Shown one piece after another: positions 26,346 through 34,499 of a stretch of DNA of 64,000 bases; the stretch's first letter is position 1; the number at the start of each line of letters is the position of its first letter. This DNA is from an uncultured Cytophaga sp. (GTDB taxonomy: Bacteria; Bacteroidota; Bacteroidia; Cytophagales; Cytophagaceae), in assembly GCF_937863595.1 (NCBI RefSeq), contig NZ_CALMGQ010000057.1, positions 62,001-126,000 on the forward strand, given 5' to 3'. The notes beneath the pieces are model-generated. The model had not been told where the DNA came from and searched no databases. It was given only the letters and a program-made list of their open reading frames with translations. The position numbers and the translations under genes are program-made.

Positions 26346-27374
26346 TCATTTTTTATTTTGTATGCGCTGAATTTCTTTATCGAAATCAGAATTTATTTTT
26401 TGTGTTTTATTAAACACATCATATTCTTCTTCCGCCTTTTTGTCGGCTTGTACTTTAGCAATTGTCTCTACATTCCCTAACACCTTATACTCATTAAACG
26501 AAAGGAATTTATTTACACTTTCCGCCAGCTGTTCCATCGTAAACGCATTTCCTCTTTCGATCAAATTTTCGATGTAATCAAAATAACTTGTTACGGTCCG
26601 TTCCAGCTGTTTAATTTCATTTTCATTCAGATAGTTTTTTGCAATAGTCGTATCCGATTTTAAGATTCTCCCGCCTGGTGAATTTTTCCAGGTAGTTAAA
26701 CCCATGTGTTCTTTTTTACTATCTGCCTGCCCATAAATAATTTCAGCAGCTGTCTTTCCTGTGATAGCGAAATGAAATTTATTTTGAACGCTTGCAAAAA
26801 AGTGTTTTTTTACTTCCGAATGCACATCATAATCGATACTACATTCTTGAAAAATATCTGTAATCTGTTGATATATTCTGCGCTCACTTGCACGGATGGA
26901 ACGAACACGTTCTAGTAATTCTTTAAAATAATCTTTGCCAAAAAACTGTCCATTTTTCAACCGATCATCATCCATTACAAAGCCTTTAATGATATATTCC
27001 CTCAGCGTCTTTGTTGCCCAAATTCTAAATTGGGTGGCTTTGCTGCTATTAACTCTGTAACCAACTGAAAGTATAACATCTAAATTATAATATTCAATAT
27101 TTCTAGTGACCGTTCTTTCACCTTCTAGTTGAACTTGTGCAATTTTTGCACAAGTTGTATCCTTTTCCAGTTCCCCTTCAAAAATATTCTTCAAGTGCTT
27201 AGTAATTACAGATCTATCTACTCCAAACAAGTCTGCGATTTTTTGCTGTGTTAGCCACACCGATTCGTTTTGAAAATAGATTTCAATCTTTACTGCTCCA
27301 TCTGGTGCTGTATACAGCAAAAAATCCGACAGCTCGTCGCTTGGTTTTAGTGTGTGTTTATTTTCGCTAGCCAT
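26346..27374 (-). CDS. RhuM-family protein
   Basis: A 342-residue protein of the RhuM (virulence-protein) family. It begins with SDFLLYTAPDGAVKIEIYFQNESVWLTQQKIADLFGVDRSVITKHLKNIF, which contains a helix-turn-helix-like segment, followed by NIEYYNLDVILSVGYRVNSSKATQFRIWATKTLREYIIKGF, the family hallmark. The function is unknown. RhuM proteins are common on genomic islands next to restriction and toxin-antitoxin genes, as here. It is flanked on both sides by REP-like repeats (26275 and 27452). Confidence 0.9.
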   Translation of the reverse strand: MASENKHTLKPSDELSDFLLYTAPDGAVKIEIYFQNESVWLTQQKIADLFGVDRSVITKHLKNIFEGELEKDTTCAKIAQVQLEGERTVTRNIEYYNLDVILSVGYRVNSSKATQFRIWATKTLREYIIKGFVMDDDRLKNGQFFGKDYFKELLERVRSIRASERRIYQQITDIFQECSIDYDVHSEVKKHFFASVQNKFHFAITGKTAAEIIYGQADSKKEHMGLTTWKNSPGGRILKSDTTIAKNYLNENEIKQLERTVTSYFDYIENLIERGNAFTMEQLAESVNKFLSFNEYKVLGNVETIAKVQADKKAEEEYDVFNKTQKINSDFDKEIQRIQNKK

Positions 27375-27451
27375 GTTGATTTGTTGGTGTTACAAGTTAA
27401 ACAATTTCATAGTACTTTTTAATGCAAAAAAATAGCTCCATTTACTTCTTC

Positions 27452-27494
27452 CTTGGGGCGATGCCCCAAGTTTTAATATTTCAGGCTTTCAGTC
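27452..27494. repeat. REP-like double hairpin, copy 3 (degraded second hairpin)
   Basis: CTTGGGG-CGATG-CCCCAAG is intact. The second hairpin (CAGGCTTTCAGTCTG) is changed but still pairs. It lies between the hipA end and the RhuM start. Confidence 0.65.
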
Positions 27495-27553
27495 TGTATG
27501 CTCTCTATCATGAGCATTTATTAAATATTTCATATATCAATCTCCGAAAAAAT

Positions 27554-28846
27554 TTACATGTTCAATAAATGCGTCTTCCCCAAAGCTGTTATTTGATTCT
27601 TCGGAACACCTGCCTCTTGTGCATACATAGACCAATCACGTATTACAGCAATTACTTTCTCAATAATTTCTTTCGGCTTTTTAATATTCATTTGTTTTGC
27701 TAGCGACAATAAATCTTCGCGCGTTATATCTTCTCTTTTCCCATTTACAGATAGTTGGTGTTTGCCAATCCATTTGTTTGCGGGGTTGTACGCATAGGTA
27801 ACATCATAGGCGGGCGATAAGCTCCACATACCAGACGTATCCATCAGAAACGAAATATTTTTTGTATGATCATCTTGATTGCGGGCGATCACATTAAAAA
27901 CCATGCGTAGATACAATTGCTCTGCATCTGTATATGGCAATCGCAATTGGCGCATTGCTTGAAACGCTTGTTCGTACGAATATGCATTTGGATTATTATA
28001 ATCAAAATGACACATTCCACAAAGTGTTTGCATGTGTAGTTTTTCATCATTGGCAATGCGATCAAAACGTTTGGTCATAAAATGTGCCCTACCGTTTTCT
28101 TCCAATAATTTACTCGGCATCATTACAATTCCACACGCAACAGCCATTTTATAATAGGCATACTCAATGCGTCCATACCCTTTGGGATCGCCCAAGGCTT
28201 CGTTGGTTACACCATCAAATTTTATGAGCCAATGTTCAAATCCTTTCTGAGATTTTATTTGTCCAGAACGTACTTCCCCTGTTTTTTCATTATATGCAAC
28301 CACAGCTTTTGCACGTGCACCACCAGCAGAGGTACCTACACGAATAATATCTGAAAATGTTTCTGCATCATCATTCGAAAAATGACTATCTAAGGTTTCT
28401 TTAATCGACAAAGCCTTTTTAGAAAGTTCTACCAAGTCACCAATCTCCAAGCCTTTCGACGGTTCTTTTTCATTGCGCTCTGTCGGTTCAAATTCTAAGG
28501 CGCCCATACCGCGTGAACCCAAATAACACAATCGTTCAACCGGACTCATACTGTCTTTGTCGCGCCCTTTTGACGCCAGCCATAAATCAATCAACTGATT
28601 CCCGAACCGATCGGGCAAGGCATCCGATAACAAGCCTGGCAAACCATGAAACGTTTCTTTAGGAAGATTTGCAAACTGAAAAATTTCTCCGCTACGTGCA
28701 TTTTCTAATGGCATCATAATCGGCGCAACATCCAAACCCGATTTTAAAAAACCTGCTTCAAATTCAAAAGTGGCATAGTCTTTTTCGTAGTTCCACAAGA
28801 CAGCGCCTACTCGTTGCCCCCACAACATCACGTTTGCTACTACCAT
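27554..28846 (-). CDS. hipA: HipA-family serine/threonine kinase toxin
   Basis: A 430-residue full-length HipA. The N-terminal subdomain has LPDRFGNQLIDLWLASKGRD. The kinase body has GGARAKAVVAYN (P-loop-like), HWLIKFDGV, and the active-site segment NVIARNQDDHTKNISFLMD with the catalytic Asp and metal ligands. HipA phosphorylates glutamyl-tRNA synthetase in E. coli, which triggers growth arrest. The target here is unknown. The gene overlaps the hipB-like gene by 7 bp on its upstream side, the usual antitoxin-first order, so both are co-translated. Confidence 0.92.
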   Translation of the reverse strand: MVVANVMLWGQRVGAVLWNYEKDYATFEFEAGFLKSGLDVAPIMMPLENARSGEIFQFANLPKETFHGLPGLLSDALPDRFGNQLIDLWLASKGRDKDSMSPVERLCYLGSRGMGALEFEPTERNEKEPSKGLEIGDLVELSKKALSIKETLDSHFSNDDAETFSDIIRVGTSAGGARAKAVVAYNEKTGEVRSGQIKSQKGFEHWLIKFDGVTNEALGDPKGYGRIEYAYYKMAVACGIVMMPSKLLEENGRAHFMTKRFDRIANDEKLHMQTLCGMCHFDYNNPNAYSYEQAFQAMRQLRLPYTDAEQLYLRMVFNVIARNQDDHTKNISFLMDTSGMWSLSPAYDVTYAYNPANKWIGKHQLSVNGKREDITREDLLSLAKQMNIKKPKEIIEKVIAVIRDWSMYAQEAGVPKNQITALGKTHLLNM

Positions 28847-29208
28847 TCGCTTTCAGGTTTGTCTTTTTTGCTTTTGTTTGAAGCACGCTTGCGCATGTTG
28901 GCTTGCTGCTCTGCAACCATCAGCGGACTGATTTCTTCTTTTATAACAAAGGCATCAAGCAAATCTAAATTATTGAGCCCACGCAGCAATTGCACAAAAC
29001 TTAACAAACTACCCACACGACCATTCTCTATTTCACTGATGGTACTGCGAAACAAACCACAACGATCGGCAAGCGCTTGTTGCGTAAGATTGTTTTTTAG
29101 ACGCATGCGCTTTAGTTGCTTGCCCAACTCTTCAATGATTGCGGGATCACTAAGTGCATACCAGTTTATATTGTTGCTTAAGTACGACATAATACATGTA
29201 ATAAGCAT
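28840..29208 (-). CDS. hipB: HipB-like XRE antitoxin
   Basis: A 122-residue protein with an XRE helix-turn-helix at about residues 31-85 (LGKQLKRMRLKNNLTQQALADRCGLFRSTISEIENGRVGS) and a basic C-terminal tail. It lies directly upstream of and overlaps hipA, so it should be the cognate antitoxin and autoregulator. A TATATTTG -7 element and TGTTGC-containing repeats upstream (29209-29314) are candidate promoter and operator. ATG at residue 7 is a possible alternative start. Confidence 0.9.
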   Translation of the reverse strand: MLITCIMSYLSNNINWYALSDPAIIEELGKQLKRMRLKNNLTQQALADRCGLFRSTISEIENGRVGSLLSFVQLLRGLNNLDLLDAFVIKEEISPLMVAEQQANMRKRASNKSKKDKPESEW

Positions 29209-29314
29209 TTAATGTTGCTATTACACAACTAATATACGAAAAATTAGAAATAAATCAAATATAATATGTTGTTTATAGGCAACAATACCTAATAAAATAG
29301 GGTTAATGTTGCCT
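29209..29314 (-). promoter_or_regulatory. Putative hipBA promoter and operator repeats
   Basis: The minus strand carries TATATTTG (29263-29256), a perfect -7 element 48 bp before the hipB start. Around it are three TGTTGC half-sites: two direct (29213-29218 and 29307-29312, each within TTAATGTTGC) and one inverted (29279-29284). AGGCAAC at 29277 and GTTGCCT at 29308 form a 7-bp inverted pair. The layout suits autoregulation by HipB, but binding is inferred. Confidence 0.4.
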
Positions 29315-29385
29315 TAAGGAGACAAAAAAATTAAAATTAGTTCCATTTGGTTTAATACAGGCTTAAAGTGTAGATTATTTAAAAA

Positions 29386-29493
29386 TTGTCTGAACTATGA
29401 TTGATTTTATTAAGCCGAAAGGAAGGTGATTAAAATAAAATCAATATCATAAAAATCATAATCTCTGTCGCTTTGGAAGAGGAACTCAGACAA
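29386..29493 (+). repeat. TTGTCTGAAC palindromic element, copy b (degraded)
   Basis: Begins TTGTCTGAACTATGATT and ends AACTCAGACAA. The inside is diverged but keeps the GAAAG and GATTAAA segments of other copies. It lies between the hipB promoter and the end of the BRO gene. Confidence 0.65.
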
Positions 29494-29514
29494 AAGCAGT
29501 AACAAAAGTGCAAA

Positions 29515-30366
29515 TTATTTCTTCTTGATCTGTTTTGCTTTGTCTGCTAATAGTTTTTTTGCTGAACGTGTGCTCACAACTTTTTTACCCGTCTTCTCTT
29601 CAATTTCTTTTCGGGTATTACCAGCAATGGTGCCGCCTTGGTTGGCTATAATTTTATTCTCGTCAAATGTTTTTGGCTTCTTTTCTTTGCTAATTTCAGA
29701 AGTAGTAGCTTCTGCAAGCATATTCAATACCAATTCAAGATTGGTCATATTGTCTCTTAAATTTTCTTTCTTCAGATCCTTGTGATTTTTATATTCCTTC
29801 ACCGTTAAGCCGCTCCAGGCCTTCGTAATCTCATCGGTTAGTATTGCATATTCTTGACCTTTTTTTACGCCTCTTGTATCCCATTCATCAGTCAACTCTT
29901 TACGTACTTCAATACTTTTTAAACGCTGATTAATCCATTCTTTGCTGTATCCTTTTTTGAGATAGGTTTCCATCAATCGATCAATGCCAATTTCAGGGTC
30001 TTCTATTTCATCGATACGCTCACGGGCAACTTTTGCGATCCATAATTTAAAGGGTTCTGCCTTAGGTGAAGGTACAGATTGGATTAAACGGAATAATTGT
30101 TCCGTATCAGCAACGTCTGTAAGTCTCATTTTACCATCTTCTGCTATTAATTTCAAACGGTTACAATTTGTAACCGTTTCATTCCCTTCCTTTAAAAGCC
30201 TACTTTTCAATACTTTCCAATAATTTCGCGCTCCTTGATGATCAATTTGATCGCTGAGTACCGAAATTACGTCCACTACAGAAAAATACCATTTTTCTTG
30301 TTCGGCATCCCAGATACTGCGAACCTGTTTTTGTTCAAATAATTTTATAGCTGTTTCCTGATTCAT
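29515..30366 (-). CDS. BRO-N-domain (phage antirepressor-like) protein
   Basis: A 283-residue protein. Residues 1-110 form a BRO N-terminal DNA-binding domain (KLFEQKQVRSIWDAEQEKWYFSVVDVISVL, then ADTEQLFRLIQSVPSPKAEPFKLWIAKV). The C-terminal part has a helical region (SKEWINQRLKSIEVRKELTDEW) and a lysine-rich tail. BRO proteins occur in phages and islands as antirepressors or regulators of unknown target. Palindromic elements lie directly on both sides (29386-29493 and 30485-30615), and a decayed second copy of its N-terminus occurs at 38931. Confidence 0.88.
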   Translation of the reverse strand: MNQETAIKLFEQKQVRSIWDAEQEKWYFSVVDVISVLSDQIDHQGARNYWKVLKSRLLKEGNETVTNCNRLKLIAEDGKMRLTDVADTEQLFRLIQSVPSPKAEPFKLWIAKVARERIDEIEDPEIGIDRLMETYLKKGYSKEWINQRLKSIEVRKELTDEWDTRGVKKGQEYAILTDEITKAWSGLTVKEYKNHKDLKKENLRDNMTNLELVLNMLAEATTSEISKEKKPKTFDENKIIANQGGTIAGNTRKEIEEKTGKKVVSTRSAKKLLADKAKQIKKK

Positions 30367-30484
30367 AAAAATTGAATTGTTAGATTAAACAAGTTACGAT
30401 TAAAATTTAAATTGCGTACAGATGTTGAAAATGGAGAGAAGGTTGGTGATATTTACAATTGTCTCAACTGTGATTTGTTTGATA

Positions 30485-30615
30485 TTGTCTGAACTATGAT
30501 TCGTTTGATTAATTTGAAAGAAAATTGATTAAATAAAAAAAATATCATAATCATATCAATCATTCAAATAACAAGAATCATAACCTGCCCCAATTTTGAG
30601 CGGGAGTTCAGACAA
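30485..30615 (+). repeat. TTGTCTGAAC palindromic element, copy c
   Basis: Left end TTGTCTGAACTATGATTCG, right end CGGGAGTTCAGACAA. This copy is of the subtype with an AACCTGCCCC...GCGGGAGTTC insert near the right end. A further partial left end (GTCTCAACTGTGATT) lies just before it. Confidence 0.75.
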
Positions 30616-30621
30616 TCTTTT

Positions 30622-31017
30622 TCAAACATCTTTAAATTTTTTATTTGTCAAGCGCTTAAATTTCAAACTCATTTCCCCAAAGTTAATGAGTAAACCAATC
30701 TCCAAGTTATATGCTTCCAAATAATTAATTGCTTGTGCAAAATGTACTTCCTCAATGTGTGAGATAGCTTTTAATTCAACTGAAATAATACCCTCTACTA
30801 AAAAATCTACTCGCCTCGTTCCAATTTGCTGTTCTTTATAAAAAATAGGCATTTCAAATTCTCTGTTAAAAGAAATATTCATTAGGCACATTTCAATCTC
30901 GAGTGCACGTTGATAAATTACTTCCTGAAAACCGTTTCCTAATTTCTTGTGAACTTCAATAGCACAACCAATAATCTTAGCTGTTAATTCTGAATGTTTG
31001 TATTGTTCGTTAATCAT
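30622..31017 (-). CDS. GxxExxY-family protein
   Basis: A 131-residue protein with the defining motif in HKKLGNGFQEVIYQRALEIEM (G-F-Q-E-V-I-Y), then a PD-(D/E)xK-like strand set: IGTRRVDFLVEGIISVELKAISHI. The fold resembles Holliday junction resolvase/nuclease-like proteins, but the family has no settled function. It starts at 31017 and ends 6 bp from palindromic element c, and element d begins 27 bp upstream of its start, so the gene is bracketed by repeats. Confidence 0.88.
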   Translation of the reverse strand: MINEQYKHSELTAKIIGCAIEVHKKLGNGFQEVIYQRALEIEMCLMNISFNREFEMPIFYKEQQIGTRRVDFLVEGIISVELKAISHIEEVHFAQAINYLEAYNLEIGLLINFGEMSLKFKRLTNKKFKDV

Positions 31018-31366
31018 GTGTAGCTGGTATTTTAAAATTGAAGATTGTCTGAACTATGATTCGTGTGATGTTGTCTGAACTATGATTCATTTGATTAATG
31101 TGAAAGAAAAATGATTAAAGAAAAATTCTTAATCATAACAATCATTCAAATCAGAACCTGTCCCGCTTTTGGGAGAAAGTTCAGATAACCTTGCAAATAT
31201 CAATATAAAAATTAAAAAAGGACGTTTACAAAAGATAAGAAATTTTGCCTGAACTATGATTCGCTTGATGTTGTCTGAACTATGATTCTTCTGATTAAAG
31301 TGAAAGAAAACTGATTAAAGAAAAATTCTTAATCATAACAATCATTCAAATCACAAGAATCATAGT
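31018..31366. other. Repeat-filled gap between the GxxExxY gene and hsdS
   Basis: This 349-bp gap holds two palindromic elements of the same family (31045-31188 and 31247-31374), the second of which runs into the hsdS stop codon. No gene was seen. Confidence 0.7.
31045..31188 (+). repeat. TTGTCTGAAC palindromic element, copy d (with extra nested left end)
   Basis: Two left ends in series (31045 and 31070), then the common core ending CTGTCCCGCTTTTGGGAG and AGTTCAGATAA. The nested ends suggest that one element was inserted into, or recombined with, another. Confidence 0.75.
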
Positions 31367-31374
31367 TCAGACAA
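31247..31374 (+). repeat. TTGTCTGAAC palindromic element, copy e, supplying the hsdS stop
   Basis: Also has two left ends in series. The right end is the clean form, AATCATAGTTCAGACAA. On the minus strand GTCTGA at the right tip provides the TGA stop codon of hsdS (VKVV-stop). Confidence 0.8.
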
Positions 31375-32659
31375 CTTTCACCTGCCCATTCATCAACATC
31401 GGCAACAGCCAATCGCGAAGCTGGGCGAGTTTTTGATTTTCTAATAAATTAGTTTGTTTTTTTGAATGAATAGAAACAATAGTTTTATAAAACTTTTCAA
31501 TTATATCTTCTGTGGGAAGTACAGTTAAATGTGTGCTTACAAAACTTTCGAACAATAAATTTTTTATGCCACTTGTTTTGCCCTCATATCCAAATAAAAC
31601 ACCCGCATCATAAATACTATTCCAATGATAAACAAAATTAAATAACAACTTTTTATCTTTTAACGTAACTGCTTTACAAAAATTTGAACAAATAAGTGGA
31701 GCATCAAAACGATTCAATGTTTCATCAGTAACAAATGCTAATCGCCCAGTAGATTGTGTTGGGCTACCGCCTGATATTTCAACAATTAAATCAGCAGGCT
31801 CTAGAATTTTATGAATGTTTTTTTCCAAAATATAACGTTCTGGTGTGTTCAACGAACCATTACCATTCAAACCATTTATATCTGCACCTCTAACACAATA
31901 TACTTTTTGATTGTAGTTTCCTTCCGGCGCTTCTTTACCCCAATCACCGCTTTTGTCGTTATTAATCCATTCATTCAAGAAAGTCACCTCCCAGCCCGCC
32001 GGCACCTCCCTTTTCAACGCATCATTCCAAACCATTTTACCGCCGCTGCTTTTATACGGCTTACCTTTTTCATTCGGAAAATCAAACTGCACAAACCAAT
32101 AATCGTAAAGTGTTTTAGCCATTGCCTCTAACTCAGCATTGATACGATTATTAAGCTCAATTTTAGAATCGAGAGCGGAAAGAATTTCAGCTCTTCGTTT
32201 TTGATTATCATGAAATATAATTTCTAACTTTTCTAAAGCAACCTTAGTTAAAGCATTTCTTGTTCCTCCGACACCACATATTTTAAGAAGATATGGTTTT
32301 AAATTCAGTAAATAATAATAAACATATTTATAATAAACAGTTTCATCACATCTAATTATTGCTACATGCTGGTTAACTCGTGCTGGTAAAATTTCTTTAG
32401 GAACAAGACAAACCCGTGCAATCGAATCACCTGTAATGTTTAAAAGAATATCGTTTTCCTCGATCGTAACAACATTTAGTTCTTTCGCCTGTTGTTCGTT
32501 AATAAACGCTAAACCATTTGTCGAGAATCTAAAGTCAAGCACATTTTGACTTCTAATAAATGAAACGCCTTCTTCATAATAGGAATTTTGCCCACCCGGG
32601 GGAGTTGCGCCACTTCCAATTTTTAAAGTAATATCTTTTAATGTTTCAACCTTACTCAT
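31367..32659 (-). CDS. hsdS: Type I restriction-modification specificity subunit HsdS
   Basis: A 430-residue HsdS with two target-recognition domains. The first covers about residues 1-145 (LKDITLKIGSGATPPGGQNSYY). The central conserved helix is NQKRRAEILSALDSKIELNNRINAELEAMAKTLYDYWF. The second domain begins REVPAGWEV, and the C-terminal helix ends LRDWLLPMLMNGQVKVV. Its start overlaps hsdM by 8 bp. Its stop codon is provided by a palindromic repeat, so the repeat has landed at or recombined at the exact 3' end. The recognised DNA sequence cannot be predicted. Confidence 0.93.
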   Translation of the reverse strand: MSKVETLKDITLKIGSGATPPGGQNSYYEEGVSFIRSQNVLDFRFSTNGLAFINEQQAKELNVVTIEENDILLNITGDSIARVCLVPKEILPARVNQHVAIIRCDETVYYKYVYYYLLNLKPYLLKICGVGGTRNALTKVALEKLEIIFHDNQKRRAEILSALDSKIELNNRINAELEAMAKTLYDYWFVQFDFPNEKGKPYKSSGGKMVWNDALKREVPAGWEVTFLNEWINNDKSGDWGKEAPEGNYNQKVYCVRGADINGLNGNGSLNTPERYILEKNIHKILEPADLIVEISGGSPTQSTGRLAFVTDETLNRFDAPLICSNFCKAVTLKDKKLLFNFVYHWNSIYDAGVLFGYEGKTSGIKNLLFESFVSTHLTVLPTEDIIEKFYKTIVSIHSKKQTNLLENQKLAQLRDWLLPMLMNGQVKVV

Positions 32660-34277
32660 ACTTCAATCCTCCCAGCTGCTTTTGAATCTCCTTTTCTAAC
32701 TTTTTAGACTCTGAAAATAGCGTGTCTAAATTTGTTTTAAAGTCGTCCATCTTTTTTGCAAATTCCTTTGGTGTAATATCCGTGTATTCAATTTTCACAT
32801 CAAAATATTGTCCGGCGCTAAAGCTGTAATTTTTCTCTGCTATTTGTTCGTACGATACTACAACCGTAAAATTTTCAACAGCTTCGTGTTTGTTAAAGGT
32901 TTTGATAATCAATTGTTCTTCTTCGTGCGAGAGTAAGGTCTTTTGATTTTTACCATCCTTCACCGTAGTCCCCAACTTTGAGGCGTCCATCAACACGATG
33001 TCGCCTTTTTTATTGGCATTGTCTATAAACAAAATACTCACGTTAGTCCCTGTCGTTGCAAAGATGTTACTCGGCATACTAATTACCCCACGCAGCATTT
33101 TTTGTTCAACCAAACGCTCACGTATTTTACGTTCAATGCCACTTTGTGCAGTTATAAACCCCGTAGGTACAACAACCGCAGCTTTGCCTTTTTTAGAAAG
33201 CGAGTACATAATGTGTTGTATAAACAGCGGGTATATCGCCATGCTTTCTTTTTTTGCATTGGGTATATTGGGTAGGCCTGCAAAAAAACGTTCGTTATTG
33301 GCTTTCGTATCTAAGTCTTTTACGTAATCGCTAAAATCTAATTTGAAGGGTGGATTCGAAACAATAAAATCAAACTGCTTCAATCGCCCATTGACTTCTT
33401 TGTGGTAGGGCTCTAAGATGGTATTGCCTTTTACAATATTAGGAATGGAATGCACCAAGTCATTCAAAATTAAATTCAAGCGCAAGAGGTTGGAAGATTT
33501 CTGAGAAATATCCTGCGAATAAATCGTACACTTATCTTCACCAATGGCATGTGCAATATTCATCAACAAGGTGCCCGACCCCGCAGATGGATCATAACAG
33601 GTTACATTGCTTTGTTTCTCCGTAATCAAACAAGCAGCCATAATTTTTGCTACGGCGTGTGGCGTAAAGTATTCGGCATACTTACCTCCGCTATTGGTAT
33701 TGTAATCTTTAATTAAGTATTCAAAGATGGTAGCATAAAAATCAAATTTCTCATGAAAGATGGTTTCAAAACTAAAGCCAACCAATTTATTGATAATGGC
33801 TTTGCAAAATTCGTCACGCTTATCGGTTACGTATTTGCTGATGTTTTCAAACAACACAATTTTTTCGCCACCATCGGTAATCACAGAAAATATTTCACTA
33901 TTCTCTTTTGCAATATCAAGTAAGGTATTGTCAAAGATATCTGAAAACTTTGCTTCGTTTTGTCGTTCAAACAAAGAAGGTATCAACTGTGCAGGTGTTA
34001 ATGCAGCCGTACTTTCGCTGAGCTGCATGGTAAGCATTTCGTATTCGCCCTTTTTGTATTTGCGCAGGTCCTTTGCTACATCGTCTGACTTTGCTAATTT
34101 CTTATCGAGTTGTTTTATTTCAAACGTAAACTTATCATTCAAGAATTTATATAAAAATACCTGCGTAATGATTTTAAATTCATTGCCGTCATTTCCCAAA
34201 CCATAATTGGCACACACACTTTTTAAATCGTCTATAAGTGCTTTGGTTTGTTTTTCAAATTGTATTGTGGTAGTCAT
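32652..34277 (-). CDS. hsdM: Type I restriction-modification methyltransferase HsdM
   Basis: A 541-residue N6-adenine methyltransferase. The N-terminal helical domain (LKSVCANYGLGNDGNEFKIITQVFLYKFLNDKF) is followed by the catalytic domain with AEYFTPHAVAKIMA, the SAM motif YDPSAGSGTLLMNIA and the catalytic NPPF in DFIVSNPPFKLDF. It modifies adenine in the site chosen by HsdS and forms the M2S complex. It overlaps hsdS downstream by 8 bp and is separated from hsdR by a 220-bp palindromic repeat region. Confidence 0.95.
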   Translation of the reverse strand: MTTTIQFEKQTKALIDDLKSVCANYGLGNDGNEFKIITQVFLYKFLNDKFTFEIKQLDKKLAKSDDVAKDLRKYKKGEYEMLTMQLSESTAALTPAQLIPSLFERQNEAKFSDIFDNTLLDIAKENSEIFSVITDGGEKIVLFENISKYVTDKRDEFCKAIINKLVGFSFETIFHEKFDFYATIFEYLIKDYNTNSGGKYAEYFTPHAVAKIMAACLITEKQSNVTCYDPSAGSGTLLMNIAHAIGEDKCTIYSQDISQKSSNLLRLNLILNDLVHSIPNIVKGNTILEPYHKEVNGRLKQFDFIVSNPPFKLDFSDYVKDLDTKANNERFFAGLPNIPNAKKESMAIYPLFIQHIMYSLSKKGKAAVVVPTGFITAQSGIERKIRERLVEQKMLRGVISMPSNIFATTGTNVSILFIDNANKKGDIVLMDASKLGTTVKDGKNQKTLLSHEEEQLIIKTFNKHEAVENFTVVVSYEQIAEKNYSFSAGQYFDVKIEYTDITPKEFAKKMDDFKTNLDTLFSESKKLEKEIQKQLGGLKYE

Positions 34278-34316
34278 TTTTATATTTTAATTCGAATGCG
34301 TGTTAATATTTTGATG

Positions 34317-34493
34317 ATTGTCTGCACTGTGATTCTTTCTCTTGTCTGAACTATGATTCTTTTGATTTGAATGATTGTTATGATTAAAATTTTCGCCGTA
34401 GTTGCTGTGATTAGCATTTTTCTTTAATCATTTTCCTTTCACTTTAATCAAAAGAATCATAGTTCAGACATCTTCTAATCATAGTTCAGACAA
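34317..34493 (-). repeat. TTGTCTGAAC palindromic element, copy f (inverted orientation, nested)
   Basis: Unlike the other copies, this one runs in the opposite orientation: the GATTTGAATGATTGTTATGA arm comes first. Extra partial ends on both sides (34317 and 34475) make it nested. It fills the gap between hsdR and hsdM and may affect read-through between them. Confidence 0.75.
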
Positions 34494-34499
34494 CCTTAT

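Noticed and set aside
31045-31374. Palindromic elements considered as integron attC sites
   Set aside because: No integrase gene or attC core motif is visible, and one copy is inverted. Only the cassette-like spacing is similar.
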